This document shows positions 26,737 to 34,393 of a stretch of 34,393 nt of DNA, one piece after another (within the stretch, counting starts at the first letter, position 1; each line of letters opens with the position of its first letter). The position numbers and the translations under genes were made by a program. A model generated the notes under the pieces. That model was not told the DNA's origin, searched no databases, and worked only from the letters and a program-made list of their open reading frames with translations. The stretch covers positions 1-34,393 of the forward strand of contig JAPPNM010000093.1 in NCBI GenBank assembly GCA_028873825.1. The letters run 5' to 3'. This DNA comes from Gemmatimonadota bacterium (GTDB taxonomy: Bacteria; Gemmatimonadota; Gemmatimonadetes; Longimicrobiales; Gaopeijiaceae).

Positions 26737-26767
26737 CTTTCCATAAAGTCAACTGAAGTTGACATTT
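26725..26767. other. AT-rich nested palindromes between convergent genes
   Basis: TTGACTTT-CCAT-AAAGTCAA (26733-26752) is a perfect 8-bp inverted repeat that begins within the exonuclease stop codon. It overlaps GTCAACT-GA-AGTTGAC (26748-26763). The GTCAA/TTGAC half-site occurs three times in about 30 nt. It fits a two-way terminator or a protein-binding site; no T-tract is seen. Confidence 0.5.
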
Positions 26768-26781
26768 CGGTCACGGACGCC

Positions 26782-29700
26782 TCACGCCTTCGCCAACCCC
26801 ACCGCCCCCTTCCCGAACACGGCTTCGAGCTCCCGGATCGTAGCGCGGTCCGGCGCGACCCGTAGCGACCGCGACCGCAAGCGCGGCGCCCCGGGCACCT
26901 TTCCGCCACCTACGACCAGCTCGACGGGCGAGCCCCCTGCGTGCGCCTCCATCACCTCACGCGCCCGGGAGAAGGCGTCGCCGGGGAGTTCGCCGTCCCG
27001 CTCCACCGCGATCCGGACCGCCAGCCGGCCTCCGTCCCGCACCCGAACCAGCGGTTCGGCCGAATCCAGGAAGACCGGGGGGTCCTCTTCGTCCCGCTCC
27101 CGGTCGCTGACCTTGCCGCGCAGGAGCACCGCCGCATCCGCCTCCAGCGTCGCCCTGTGCGACTGCCAGACATCCTTGAAGGCGAGGACCGTGGCCGTGC
27201 CTTGGAAGCCCTCGACGGTGATCCTGGCCCATTCGGAGCCGTCGCGCCGCGAGACCTGCCGCGCCACCGCCGTGACCACGCACGCCATCTCGACCGAGTC
27301 GCCCATGCGGTCCTTCAGCGTGTCCGCGCCCGGCTCGTCGAAGGCGCGCACGATCTCCCGGTAGCGGTCGAGCGGATGTCCCGAGATGAAGAAGCCCAGC
27401 GCCTCCTTCTCGCGGGCTAGGCGTTCGCGGTCGCCCCACTCGGGTTCGGCGGGGAGCGCGGGCTCGGAGCGCTCCAGGCCGCCCCCTTCGCCGAAGAGCG
27501 ACCGCTGACCCGCTTCCGCCTCCTGCAGGCGCGCCATGACCTCGCCGTGGGCCTCCTCCAGACCGGCCGTCAGCCGGGACCGGTGGCCGAACGAATCCAG
27601 CGCCCCGGCCGCGATCAGCGCTTCGCAGGCCCGCTTGTTGAGCGCCCGCGGGTCGATCCGCTTCAGGAAGCCGAAGAAGGTCTCGAACGGGCCGCCCTCC
27701 TCGCGGGCGGACAGAATCGACTGCACGGCGGCGGCGCCCACTCCCCGCACGGCTCCCAGGCCGAAGCGGATGCTCGAGGCCCCGACCGCGGTGAACTTCC
27801 ATCCGCTCTCGTTGACGTCGGGCGGCAGAACCTCCAGGCCGTCGTCGAGCCCGGGATGGTGGCGGCCCATCTCGCGGCACTCGCCGATGTGCCTCACCAC
27901 GTCGTCGGTCTTGTCGAGCACCGACGAGAGGAGCGCGGCCATGAACTCCGCCGGGTAGTGGCGCTTCAGCCACGCCGTCTTGTACGAGAGCAGCGAGTAG
28001 GCGGCCGAGTGGGACTTGTTGAAGCCGTACCGGCCGAAGGTCTCGATCTGGCGGGCCAGCGCCGCGGCGACGTTTCGCGGCAGGCCCCCCTCGACGACCC
28101 GGTCCTGGAAGCGGGACAGCTCGGCCCGAATTAGCTTCGCGTCCTTCTTCCCCATCGCCTTGCGCAGCACGTCGGCTTCGCCCAGGGAATAGCCGGCCAG
28201 ATCGCTGGCGATGAGCATCACCTGCTCCTGGTAGACGATGATGCCGTAGGTGGGCTCGAGGATGTGCTCCAGCCCCGGAGCGGGGTAGGAGACCGACTCG
28301 TTCCCCAGCTTGCGCTGGATGTACTTGTCGGTCATTCCCGAGTCGAGGGGACCGGGCCGGATGAGGGCGTTGGTGGCGACCAGGTCGTCGAAGCGGTCGC
28401 AGCGCATGGCCCTCAGCTTGTCGAGCGCCAGATTCGACTCGAACTGAAAGACGCCGGAGGTCCCGCCGCCGGCCAGCATCCGGTAGACCTCGGGGTCGTC
28501 CAGCGGCACGTCGTCCATGGCGTCGGAGCGGTAGACCGCGCCGGTGTCCGGGTGGGCGAACTCCCCCAGCCGGTTCCTCACCGCGCGCACCGCGTCGTGG
28601 ATGACCGTCAGCGTCTTGAGGCCCAGGAAGTCCATCTTGAGCATCCCGGCGTCCTCGAGACAGTTCATGTCGTACTGGGTGACGATGTCCGGGCCGTCCT
28701 CCCGGCCGTTCGCGCGCGTCCCCGCACCGGTTGTCCCGCCGTTCCGCGCACCCTTGCTCGGCGTGCAGATCGGCACGTAGTCGTGCAGCGGCCCCGGCGC
28801 TATCACCACGCCGGCCGCGTGCACCGAGGCGTGGCGCGCAAGCCCCTCCAGCGTCATCGAGTAGTCGAAGAGCCGCCTGTGCCGCTCGTCCGACTCGTAG
28901 AGCGCCTTCACGTCCCGGATCCGCTCCGCGGCCTCGGCCACCGTGTAGCTCTTCCCGGGCTGGTTCGGGATCATCTTGGCGATCCGGTCGGTCTCGCCAA
29001 CGTCGAACTTGAGCACCCTGCCCACGTCGCGGATCACCGCGCGGCTCTTCATCGTCCCGAAGGTGACGATCTGGCCCACGGCGTCGCGCCCGTACTTGCG
29101 CCGCACGTACTCGATCACCTCGCCCCGGCGCTCGTAGCAGAAGTCGATGTCGATGTCCGGCATCGAGATTCGTTCGGGGTTCAGGAAGCGCTCGAAGAGG
29201 AGGCCGTACTCGAGCGGGTCGAGGTCCGTGATGCGAAGCGCGTACGACACGAGCGAGCCCGCCGCCGATCCCCTCCCGGGCCCCACCGGAATCCCGTGCT
29301 CGCGGGACCAGCGGATGAAGTCCCAGGTGATCAGGAAGTAGCCGGCGTAGCCGGTCTTGAGGATGACTTCGAGCTCGTAGTCGAGGCGTTTGCGGACTTC
29401 GGCGGGGAGGGGGTCGTCCCCCGCCGGCGCAGCTCCGCCTCCGCGAAGCGCGGCGTCCCCCGCGGATACCGCGCCGACGGAGTCGCGCGCGTACCTCTCC
29501 CTGGCGCCCGCCTCGGCCAGATGGACCAGGTAGTCGTTGGGGTCGGTGAAGCGGGCGGGAAGGGGGAAGGACGGCAGCCGGTATGTCTTCTCCAGCGCGA
29601 GCGTGACCTCGTCGGCGATCCGCAGCGTGTTCTCGATCACGTCGGGACGGCCGGGAAAGGCCGCCGACATTTCCTCCGGGCTCTTCAGGTAGAGGCCGTC

Positions 29701-30417
29701 GTCGTACCGGAGCCGGTCCTCGTCGTCGTGGTTCTTGGCCGTGCCGATGCATACCAGGATGTCGTGGGCCGGGTGGTGTTCGCGCCGCAGGAAATGGGCG
29801 TCGTTGGTGGCCACGACCGGCAGCCCGAGCTCGCCCGCGAGCGCGAAGACCTTCTCGTTGACGCCGGCCTGGCCCGGAGTGCCGTGCGCCTGCACCTCCA
29901 GGTAGTAGCGGCCGGGGAAGGCGTCGGCGTACCAGCCGGCCACCTCGCGCGCGACCTCGTCGTTGCCGGCCACCAGGTGCCGCGCCAGTTCGCCCGCCAT
30001 GCACGCCGAGGTCACGATGATCCCTTCGGAATGGCGGGCCAGCGTCTCCCGGTCCACCCGCGGCCGGTAGTAGAACCCCTCGGTGTAACCGATGGAGGAC
30101 AGCCTGACGAGGTTGCGGTAGCCCTCGGCGTCCCGCGCCAGCAGCACCAGGTGGTAGTGCGCCTTGCCCCCCTGGCCGGAGCGGGCCCGCTCCCTCCGGT
30201 CGCCGGGCGCCACGTAGGCCTCCATCCCAATGATCGGCTTGACCCCCTCCTTGCGCGCGAGCTTCCGGAAGGTCCAGGCGCCGTGGAGGCAGCCGTGGTC
30301 GGTCAGGGCCAGCGCCGGCATGTCGAACGCCTTGGCCCTGCGGATCAGGTCCCCGAGGCGGTTAGCGCCGTCGAGGAGGGAGTATTCGGAGTGGGTGTGG
30401 AGGTGGACGAAGGACAA
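26782..30417 (-). CDS. dnaE: DNA polymerase III alpha subunit
   Basis: The replicative polymerase, 1211 residues. The PHP domain starts at once with HLHTHSEYSLL (residues 5-15) and includes the metal-binding ALTDHGCLHG. The palm has catalytic aspartates in PDIDIDF (Asp421 and Asp423 in the C-family pattern). GPGRGSAAGSLVSYAL and the fingers segment FGRYGFNKSHSAAYSLLSYK are typical. A clamp-binding QRSLFG lies at 971-976, and an OB domain closes the C-terminus (ARITVEGFQGTATVLAFKDV). An Ala/Gly-rich insertion near residue 320 (AVSAGDAALRGGGAAPAGDD) is unusual. The start is TTG 30415-30417: an in-frame TAA at 30430 blocks anything longer and no ATG or GTG precedes the PHP motif. It follows the DUF4837 gene closely. 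Confidence 0.97.
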   Translation of the reverse strand: MSFVHLHTHSEYSLLDGANRLGDLIRRAKAFDMPALALTDHGCLHGAWTFRKLARKEGVKPIIGMEAYVAPGDRRERARSGQGGKAHYHLVLLARDAEGYRNLVRLSSIGYTEGFYYRPRVDRETLARHSEGIIVTSACMAGELARHLVAGNDEVAREVAGWYADAFPGRYYLEVQAHGTPGQAGVNEKVFALAGELGLPVVATNDAHFLRREHHPAHDILVCIGTAKNHDDEDRLRYDDGLYLKSPEEMSAAFPGRPDVIENTLRIADEVTLALEKTYRLPSFPLPARFTDPNDYLVHLAEAGARERYARDSVGAVSAGDAALRGGGAAPAGDDPLPAEVRKRLDYELEVILKTGYAGYFLITWDFIRWSREHGIPVGPGRGSAAGSLVSYALRITDLDPLEYGLLFERFLNPERISMPDIDIDFCYERRGEVIEYVRRKYGRDAVGQIVTFGTMKSRAVIRDVGRVLKFDVGETDRIAKMIPNQPGKSYTVAEAAERIRDVKALYESDERHRRLFDYSMTLEGLARHASVHAAGVVIAPGPLHDYVPICTPSKGARNGGTTGAGTRANGREDGPDIVTQYDMNCLEDAGMLKMDFLGLKTLTVIHDAVRAVRNRLGEFAHPDTGAVYRSDAMDDVPLDDPEVYRMLAGGGTSGVFQFESNLALDKLRAMRCDRFDDLVATNALIRPGPLDSGMTDKYIQRKLGNESVSYPAPGLEHILEPTYGIIVYQEQVMLIASDLAGYSLGEADVLRKAMGKKDAKLIRAELSRFQDRVVEGGLPRNVAAALARQIETFGRYGFNKSHSAAYSLLSYKTAWLKRHYPAEFMAALLSSVLDKTDDVVRHIGECREMGRHHPGLDDGLEVLPPDVNESGWKFTAVGASSIRFGLGAVRGVGAAAVQSILSAREEGGPFETFFGFLKRIDPRALNKRACEALIAAGALDSFGHRSRLTAGLEEAHGEVMARLQEAEAGQRSLFGEGGGLERSEPALPAEPEWGDRERLAREKEALGFFISGHPLDRYREIVRAFDEPGADTLKDRMGDSVEMACVVTAVARQVSRRDGSEWARITVEGFQGTATVLAFKDVWQSHRATLEADAAVLLRGKVSDRERDEEDPPVFLDSAEPLVRVRDGGRLAVRIAVERDGELPGDAFSRAREVMEAHAGGSPVELVVGGGKVPGAPRLRSRSLRVAPDRATIRELEAVFGKGAVGLAKA

Positions 30418-30429
30418 GGGGCCGGACGG

Positions 30430-31464
30430 TTACCCTTTCGTGCAGCGAAAGGAATCCATGATTGTCTCCAGCTGGATCATGTACTGGTACTTGTCCCGGC
30501 CGGGCGCGTACAGCCACGCGTCCATGAGGTAGCGGCGACCCTGGTCCGGACAGTCCACCGCACGCACGATGAACGGCCCCGCGGCGGGATATCCGCCAGG
30601 CGGGTTCTCCCAGACGGCCTGGTAGGTGAGCGTGGCGTTGCCGTGCAGGACCGCCCTGCCCTCCACCGCACGCTCGAGGTTGAGGATCTGCGGGTAGTTG
30701 TAGTGGTCGTCCACGATTCGGGACCGCCACGCGAGCAGATCCGCGGTGCCGAATCCGGGCTGGACGGGAGCCTGCCAGGAGACGGCGAACTGGCGGATCA
30801 GCTCGGAGGGGTCGGGGTTGTCGTTCCGGAAGAGGTGTACCGAGCCGGCGCTCGCGTACGTGTAGACCGAGGGCACCAGCAGGGTGAACCGGTGCTCCTC
30901 CCAAAGCCGCCGGGCGAGCGCCGTGTCGGGGTCGGTGACGAACATCCTCGCAACGGCGCGCTCCCTGAACTGGCTGTCGTAGAGCTCGGCCAGCGACGGA
31001 AGCAGCTCCAGAACCCCCTCCGCCTCGTTGCCCTCTTCCAGCACGACCAGGGTTACCACCTGGCCCCGCGCCCACACGTCCTCCACCTGCGCGATCCGCG
31101 GGGGAACCACCTCTTCCTTCGCCTTGGCCAGCGCCGGCTCCATCCACGGGTCCGCCGGAGTCCCCAGCACCAGCTGCCGTCTCAGCTGGCGGAGCAGAGG
31201 CCAGTTCTCGCCGCCCAGCTCGCCCGAGGTCACCGTAAAGGTCTTCTCGTCGCGCACCGTGAAGACGGTTCGCTCCAACGCGGGCACCAGGGATACCGCC
31301 ACCTCCTCCCACAGCTCCGGCGCCGCGGTCACGATGATGCTGTTCTCGTCGCCCAGGGACAGCGGCAGGCTGTCGCAGGCGACCGAATGGACGGCGGCGA
31401 GGAACGCGAGCGGCACTCCTTGCCGGAACCTACGCGGCAAGGCCCCGGGTCTTCGGCTGGGCAT
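30430..31464 (-). CDS. DUF4837 family lipoprotein
   Basis: A 344-residue exported lipoprotein. The signal PRRFRQGVPLAFLAAVHSVAC places the lipid Cys at about residue 30. The body matches DUF4837: SIIVTAAPELWEEVAVSLVP, DVWARGQVVTLVVLEEG, LWEEHRFTLLVPSVYTYASA and FAVSWQAPVQPGF, ending YLMDAWLYAPGRDKYQYMIQ then LETIMDSFRC. DUF4837 proteins are typical of Bacteroidetes and relatives and have no known function. ATG 31462-31464 is chosen for the lipoprotein signal, with GGGAG about 10 nt upstream. It ends 12 nt before the dnaE start codon, so the two probably form one transcript. Confidence 0.85.
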   Translation of the reverse strand: MPSRRPGALPRRFRQGVPLAFLAAVHSVACDSLPLSLGDENSIIVTAAPELWEEVAVSLVPALERTVFTVRDEKTFTVTSGELGGENWPLLRQLRRQLVLGTPADPWMEPALAKAKEEVVPPRIAQVEDVWARGQVVTLVVLEEGNEAEGVLELLPSLAELYDSQFRERAVARMFVTDPDTALARRLWEEHRFTLLVPSVYTYASAGSVHLFRNDNPDPSELIRQFAVSWQAPVQPGFGTADLLAWRSRIVDDHYNYPQILNLERAVEGRAVLHGNATLTYQAVWENPPGGYPAAGPFIVRAVDCPDQGRRYLMDAWLYAPGRDKYQYMIQLETIMDSFRCTKG

Positions 31465-31773
31465 TCCGTCGACTCTCCCATGTTTCGACAGTCGAAAAAC
31501 GGCGCGCGGTCGCGACTTCGGGCACGCTCGGCGGACGGATATACTATATGCCTGCGGAGGAACGCCGGTCCATGCTTCGAATCCGCGCCGGCGGAACCGC
31601 AGCGCTTCGTTGCGGTATCGTAATCCTCGTTGGGGACTGCGCTTCCGGCCGTATGCCTGAAGCGCCGCCGGAGCGACGCGGACCCGCGGGCGCCGCCCCC
31701 CTCTCCCCCCCGTCGCCGGGGCGCTTCCGGTACATTGGAGGCTGAGACGCACCCGGCCGAACGGAGCGACGCG
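31465..31773. other. 309-nt divergent intergenic region
   Basis: This gap lies between the DUF4837 gene (-) and the beta-lactamase-like gene (+). The one notable element is ATATACTATAT (31539-31549), a perfect AT-rich palindrome in GC-rich DNA. It gives a TATACT box on the plus strand and a TATAGT box on the minus strand, so it could be a shared -10 region, but no good -35 was found on either side. The small open frame from 31548 has no support as a gene. Confidence 0.5.
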
Positions 31774-33393
31774 ATGTCTTACGGCAACACACGGCGGAAC
31801 TTGGCAGCCCGCGCCGGGCGTCTCGCCTGCCGCGCTCTCGCGGGCCTTGCGATCGCCGGCCAGGGATTCCCCGAGCTCGCCGCCCAGGTGGGGGACCGCG
31901 ACCCGCGGCCCGAGGACACGGCCGCCGCCGCCGCTCTCGTCCCCGTCGACGAGGCCTTCGCCGGCTTCGACGATTTCGTCGCGGCCGGCATGGCGGAGTG
32001 GCGGGTGCCCGGCCTCGCCGTCGGCGTCGTGCGCGACGGCGAGGTGGTTCTCGCGAGGGGCTACGGCCATCGCGACCTCGAGGCGCGGCTTCCGGTCACC
32101 GAGCGCACGACCATGGCCATCGGGTCCAACAGCAAGTCCTTCACGGTGACCCTCCTGGCGATGCTGGTCGACGAGGGCGACCTGGAGTGGGACCGGCCGG
32201 TCCGCGAGTACCTTCCCGACTTCCGGCTGTACGACGATTTCGCCACCGCCGAGATGACACCCCGCGACCTCGTCTCCCACCAGTCGGGACTCCCGAGGCA
32301 CGACAACGTCTGGTACGGCCGGCCCCGAACCCGGATCGAGCTCCTGGAGAGGCTCCGGTATCTGGAGCCCAGCGCCTCGTTCCGGAGCCGTTACCAGTAC
32401 CAGAACCTGATGTTCATGGTGGCCGGCCACCTGGCGGAGAGAATCGCCGGGACGGACTGGCACCGGCTCGTCGACGAGAGGATCTTCACCCCGCTCGACA
32501 TGGACCGCTCCAACACCTCCGTCGGCGAAAATCCCGCGTCGGGCGACTACGCGCTGCCCTACGTCCTGCGGGACGGCGTTCTGGAGCGGGTTCCCTTCCG
32601 CGACATGGACCCCGTGGGTCCGGCCGGATCCATCAACTCGAACGTCGTCGACATGCTGGCGTACGTACGGACCCACCTGGACGGCGGCGTCTTCGGGGGC
32701 CGCCGAATCATCTCCGCGGAGAGCTCGGCGCGGATGCAGGAGCCCCAGTTCGCGATGCCGGGGCAGTCCGAGTTCCCCGAGCTGGGGCAGGTGAGCTACG
32801 GACTCGGCCTGCGCGTGGGCAGTTACCGCGGACGCAAGCTGGTGTCGCACGGAGGCGGGGTCGACGGCTTCGTCTCGTCCATGTCATGGCTGCCGCGCGA
32901 GAGGATCGGCGTCGTCGTTCTCAGCAACCGGTCGGGGGACATGAATCCCGTTCCGGCGATCGTCGCCTACAACGTCTACGACCGTCTCCTCGGCCTTCCC
33001 GAGATCGACTGGAACTCCCGCAACCTCAAGCTGCGGGCGGAGCGCCGGGCCCGGGCCGAAGAGGGCGCGCGCGACCTGGAGGCGCGGCGCGCGAAGGGTA
33101 CTCGGCCGAGCCTGGAACTTGCCGCCTACGCGGGCCGATACCGCCACCCGGCGTACGGAACCATCGAAGTCCGCGCCGGGGAGGACCGCCTCGAAATCGT
33201 CTACGACGGCTTCCGCATCGGGCTCGAGCACTACCACTACGACGTCTTCCGGATCTCAACCCGGCCCGCCATGGTTCCGGTCACCGGACTGGTCGCCTTC
33301 TCCACCGGCGAGTCCGGCGAAGTCGTCGCCGTGGCCGTTCCGTTCGAGCCGAACGCGGCCGACATCGTCTTCGAGCGGGCCGCCTCCCGGTAG
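31774..33393 (+). CDS. Serine beta-lactamase-like hydrolase with C-terminal DUF3471-type domain
   Basis: A penicillin-binding-protein/class C-type serine hydrolase, 539 residues, with a signal-like N-terminus (LACRALAGLAIAGQ). The nucleophile motif SxxK is Ser118-Asn-Ser-Lys121. The second motif is in YQYQNLMF (YxN-type), and the third is the SHGGG that replaces KTG in this group. The C-terminal ~100 residues (LAAYAGRYRHPAYGTIEVRA and on) resemble DUF3471, a lipocalin-like beta domain. Such enzymes are usually esterases or D-aminopeptidases, and an antibiotic-degrading role cannot be claimed. GGAG lies 8 nt before ATG 31774. It precedes doxX and the HU gene on the same strand. Confidence 0.9.
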   Translation: MSYGNTRRNLAARAGRLACRALAGLAIAGQGFPELAAQVGDRDPRPEDTAAAAALVPVDEAFAGFDDFVAAGMAEWRVPGLAVGVVRDGEVVLARGYGHRDLEARLPVTERTTMAIGSNSKSFTVTLLAMLVDEGDLEWDRPVREYLPDFRLYDDFATAEMTPRDLVSHQSGLPRHDNVWYGRPRTRIELLERLRYLEPSASFRSRYQYQNLMFMVAGHLAERIAGTDWHRLVDERIFTPLDMDRSNTSVGENPASGDYALPYVLRDGVLERVPFRDMDPVGPAGSINSNVVDMLAYVRTHLDGGVFGGRRIISAESSARMQEPQFAMPGQSEFPELGQVSYGLGLRVGSYRGRKLVSHGGGVDGFVSSMSWLPRERIGVVVLSNRSGDMNPVPAIVAYNVYDRLLGLPEIDWNSRNLKLRAERRARAEEGARDLEARRAKGTRPSLELAAYAGRYRHPAYGTIEVRAGEDRLEIVYDGFRIGLEHYHYDVFRISTRPAMVPVTGLVAFSTGESGEVVAVAVPFEPNAADIVFERAASR

Positions 33394-33497
33394 CGCGCCC
33401 CGGGGCGACCCCCCTTTGCGCCGGCGGCACCGGCGGCGTTACGCTGTCGGCGTTCCCCGCCGTACCGGAGCGACCCCCTTCAGGAGGCGACAACGCG

Positions 33498-33902
33498 ATG
33501 TTCAACACGGACCACGCCGGACTCAAGGAGCTGACTCACAACGCCCTGCGGATCGTGGCGGGCTTCCTCTTCGTGCAACACGGCGCCCAGAAGCTCTTCG
33601 GGGTGCTGGGAAGGGAAGCGGTGGAGAGCCTGATGAGCCGGGCGGGCGTCGCCGGGATCCTGGAGTTTTTCGGCGGACTTCTGATAATCGTGGGGCTGTT
33701 CACGCGGCCCGTGGCCTTCCTCGTGTCGGGCCAGATGGCGGTGGCCTACTTCATCGCTCACGCCGGCCGCGGATTTTGGCCGGTCTTGAACGGGGGCGAA
33801 CTAGCGGCCTTCTACGCCTTTACCTGGCTCTTCTTCTTCGCACACGGGGCCGGCAGATTCTCGGTCGACGGATGGCTGGCCGGAAGGAGGAACCCGGACT
33901 GA
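33498..33902 (+). CDS. DoxX family membrane protein
   Basis: A 134-residue four-helix membrane protein of the DoxX/SURF4-like family. ALRIVAGFLFVQHGAQKLFG at residues ~15-35 is the family's first helix motif. ILEFFGGLLIIVGLFTRPVA, MAVAYFIAHAGRGFWPVLNG and AFYAFTWLFFFAHGAGRFSV follow. DoxX proteins are associated with redox or quinone-linked membrane functions in several bacteria; the precise role here is unknown. AGGAGG at 33482-33487 is a strong ribosome-binding site before ATG 33498. It ends 5 nt before the HU gene start. Confidence 0.92.
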   Translation: MFNTDHAGLKELTHNALRIVAGFLFVQHGAQKLFGVLGREAVESLMSRAGVAGILEFFGGLLIIVGLFTRPVAFLVSGQMAVAYFIAHAGRGFWPVLNGGELAAFYAFTWLFFFAHGAGRFSVDGWLAGRRNPD

Positions 33903-33907
33903 CGCGG

Positions 33908-34249
33908 GTGAAGAGGACGACCAAGGCCGACCTCGTCGAGCAGGTCGCCGACGCGATCGGACCGCGAGGCACGAAGAGGGCGTGCGCTCTGGTGGTCGAC
34001 GCCCTCCTCGAAGCCGTGAAGGACGCGCTCGCGCGAGGCGACCGCATCGAGCTCCGGGGGTTCGGCACCTTCGCGGTGCGGCACCGCAAGGCCCACCCCG
34101 GCCGCAACCCCAGGACCGGCGAGCCGGTCGTGGTTCCGCCGCGCCGCGTGCCGGTCTTCAAACCTTCGAAGCTCCTGCGCAGCCGGGTGGACCGAGCCAC
34201 GGGCGCGTCCGGAACGGAAGGGCCGACGGCGGCCGTTCGCGAACCGTAG
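33908..34249 (+). CDS. HU/IHF-family DNA-binding protein
   Basis: A 113-residue histone-like protein. TKADLVEQVADAIGPRGTKR and VVDALLEAVKDALARGDRIE form the helical dimer core, and RGFGTFAVRHRKAHPGRNPR begins the DNA-bending beta arm with the Pro that inserts between base pairs (TGEPVVVPPRRVPVFKPSKL). It bends DNA and shapes the nucleoid. It starts at GTG 33908, 5 nt after the doxX stop. A Ser/Thr/Gly-rich tail of about 20 residues beyond the usual end is present. The dispersed repeat at 34292 begins about 40 nt after its stop. Confidence 0.92.
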   Translation: MKRTTKADLVEQVADAIGPRGTKRACALVVDALLEAVKDALARGDRIELRGFGTFAVRHRKAHPGRNPRTGEPVVVPPRRVPVFKPSKLLRSRVDRATGASGTEGPTAAVREP

Positions 34250-34291
34250 TTTCCGGAGCGCGAGGGCGCGAACAGGCCAGCGGGCGGGTGA

Positions 34292-34393
34292 CTAACAGTC
34301 CGTGGATAAAGCCGCCCGAGCACCGAGAGCGGCGAGGTGCCGCGCTGGCAAGGCGCGACGAAGGGGGAATAGCAGCGCTATTCGCCCGAGGAG
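34292..34393 (+). repeat. Stop-anchored dispersed repeat, subtype B with hairpin (copy R5)
   Basis: It reads CTAACAGTCCGTGGATAAAG, then the subtype B body (GAGCACCGAGAGCGGCGAGG, GCTGGCAAGGCGCGACGAAG), then a hairpin with arms GAATAGC and GCTATTC (34367-34383, loop AGC) extended by GGG/CCC past one mismatch, then CGAGGAG to the window edge. It joins the subtype B body to the hairpin module seen alone at 11663. The triplet at the stop position is TAA, but it is not in frame with the HU gene. Confidence 0.85.

Noticed and set aside
31548-31745. 65-codon frame starting at the AT-rich palindrome
   Set aside because: No ribosome-binding site and no recognisable sequence; it probably lies in a leader region.
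31774-33393. Antibiotic-resistance beta-lactamase
   Set aside because: The SxxK, YxN-type and HGGG motifs place it in the broad serine hydrolase/esterase group; nothing in the sequence shows beta-lactam hydrolysis.

Overview
The window is GC-rich bacterial chromosome with short intergenic gaps, many 4-nt GTGA or ATGA stop/start overlaps, GTG and TTG starts and many exported proteins. Gene content (GldA/F/G-like ABC cluster with a DUF4340 partner, a DUF4837 lipoprotein, carboxypeptidase-regulatory-domain exported proteins, an SSS transporter with a large exported GH2 enzyme, a multiheme cytochrome beside CoxB) fits a Gemmatimonadota-like or other FCB-related aerobic heterotroph. That placement is inference from gene content only. 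No rRNA, tRNA, CRISPR array or complete insertion sequence was found.

Layout. 1-2059 (-): respiratory genes, a triheme lipoprotein cytochrome c, a 60-residue membrane peptide and CoxB. 2201-4435 (-): MsrA, a voltage-gated-type K+ channel with a zinc ribbon, and a DUF1707/LiaF-like protein. 4587-5051 (+), divergent from msrA: an OsmC-family gene with an in-frame TGA exactly at the first conserved Cys, followed by a bacterial-SECIS-like hairpin. This is a candidate selenoprotein and would usually be annotated as a pseudogene or as two fragments. 5112-8604 (-): ECF sigma factor, membrane anti-sigma candidate and a HEAT-repeat protein with a tandem WDSA heptad. 8779-10077 (+): an AbiEii-like nucleotidyltransferase plus an unrecognised partner, with codon use unlike the neighbours. 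10132-11661 (+): SSS symporter. 11759-13016 (-): a small accessory cluster of DUF2188, a mini-ORF and a DUF2442-like/HTH protein. 13233-17000 (+): exported GH2 beta-galactosidase-type enzyme. 16987-18263 (-): hotdog thioesterase and type-5 uracil-DNA glycosylase. 18387-23741 (-): five-gene operon of ATPase, permease, GldG-like protein, DUF4340 protein and a cyclophilin lipoprotein. 23915-25630 (-): exported regulatory-domain protein. 25837-26736 (+): 5'-3' exonuclease, convergent with 26782-31464 (-), DUF4837 lipoprotein then DnaE. 31774-34249 (+): serine beta-lactamase-like hydrolase, DoxX and HU/IHF.

The second striking feature is a dispersed repeat whose core reads TAGCRGYCCGTGGAY. Five clear copies and one doubtful one are present. 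In three copies the first three bases are the TAG stop of the upstream gene. A fourth has lost one base there and the gene reads through into it. One copy also supplies the GTG start and the signal-peptide N-region of the next gene. Two subtypes share this core but differ in the body, and a conserved hairpin appears to be a separate module of the same element.

Functional links: MsrA and the OsmC-like protein form a divergent redox-repair pair. The sigma/anti-sigma/HEAT genes look like one regulatory operon. The SSS symporter and the GH2 enzyme could together use galactosides, but the accessory cluster separates them.
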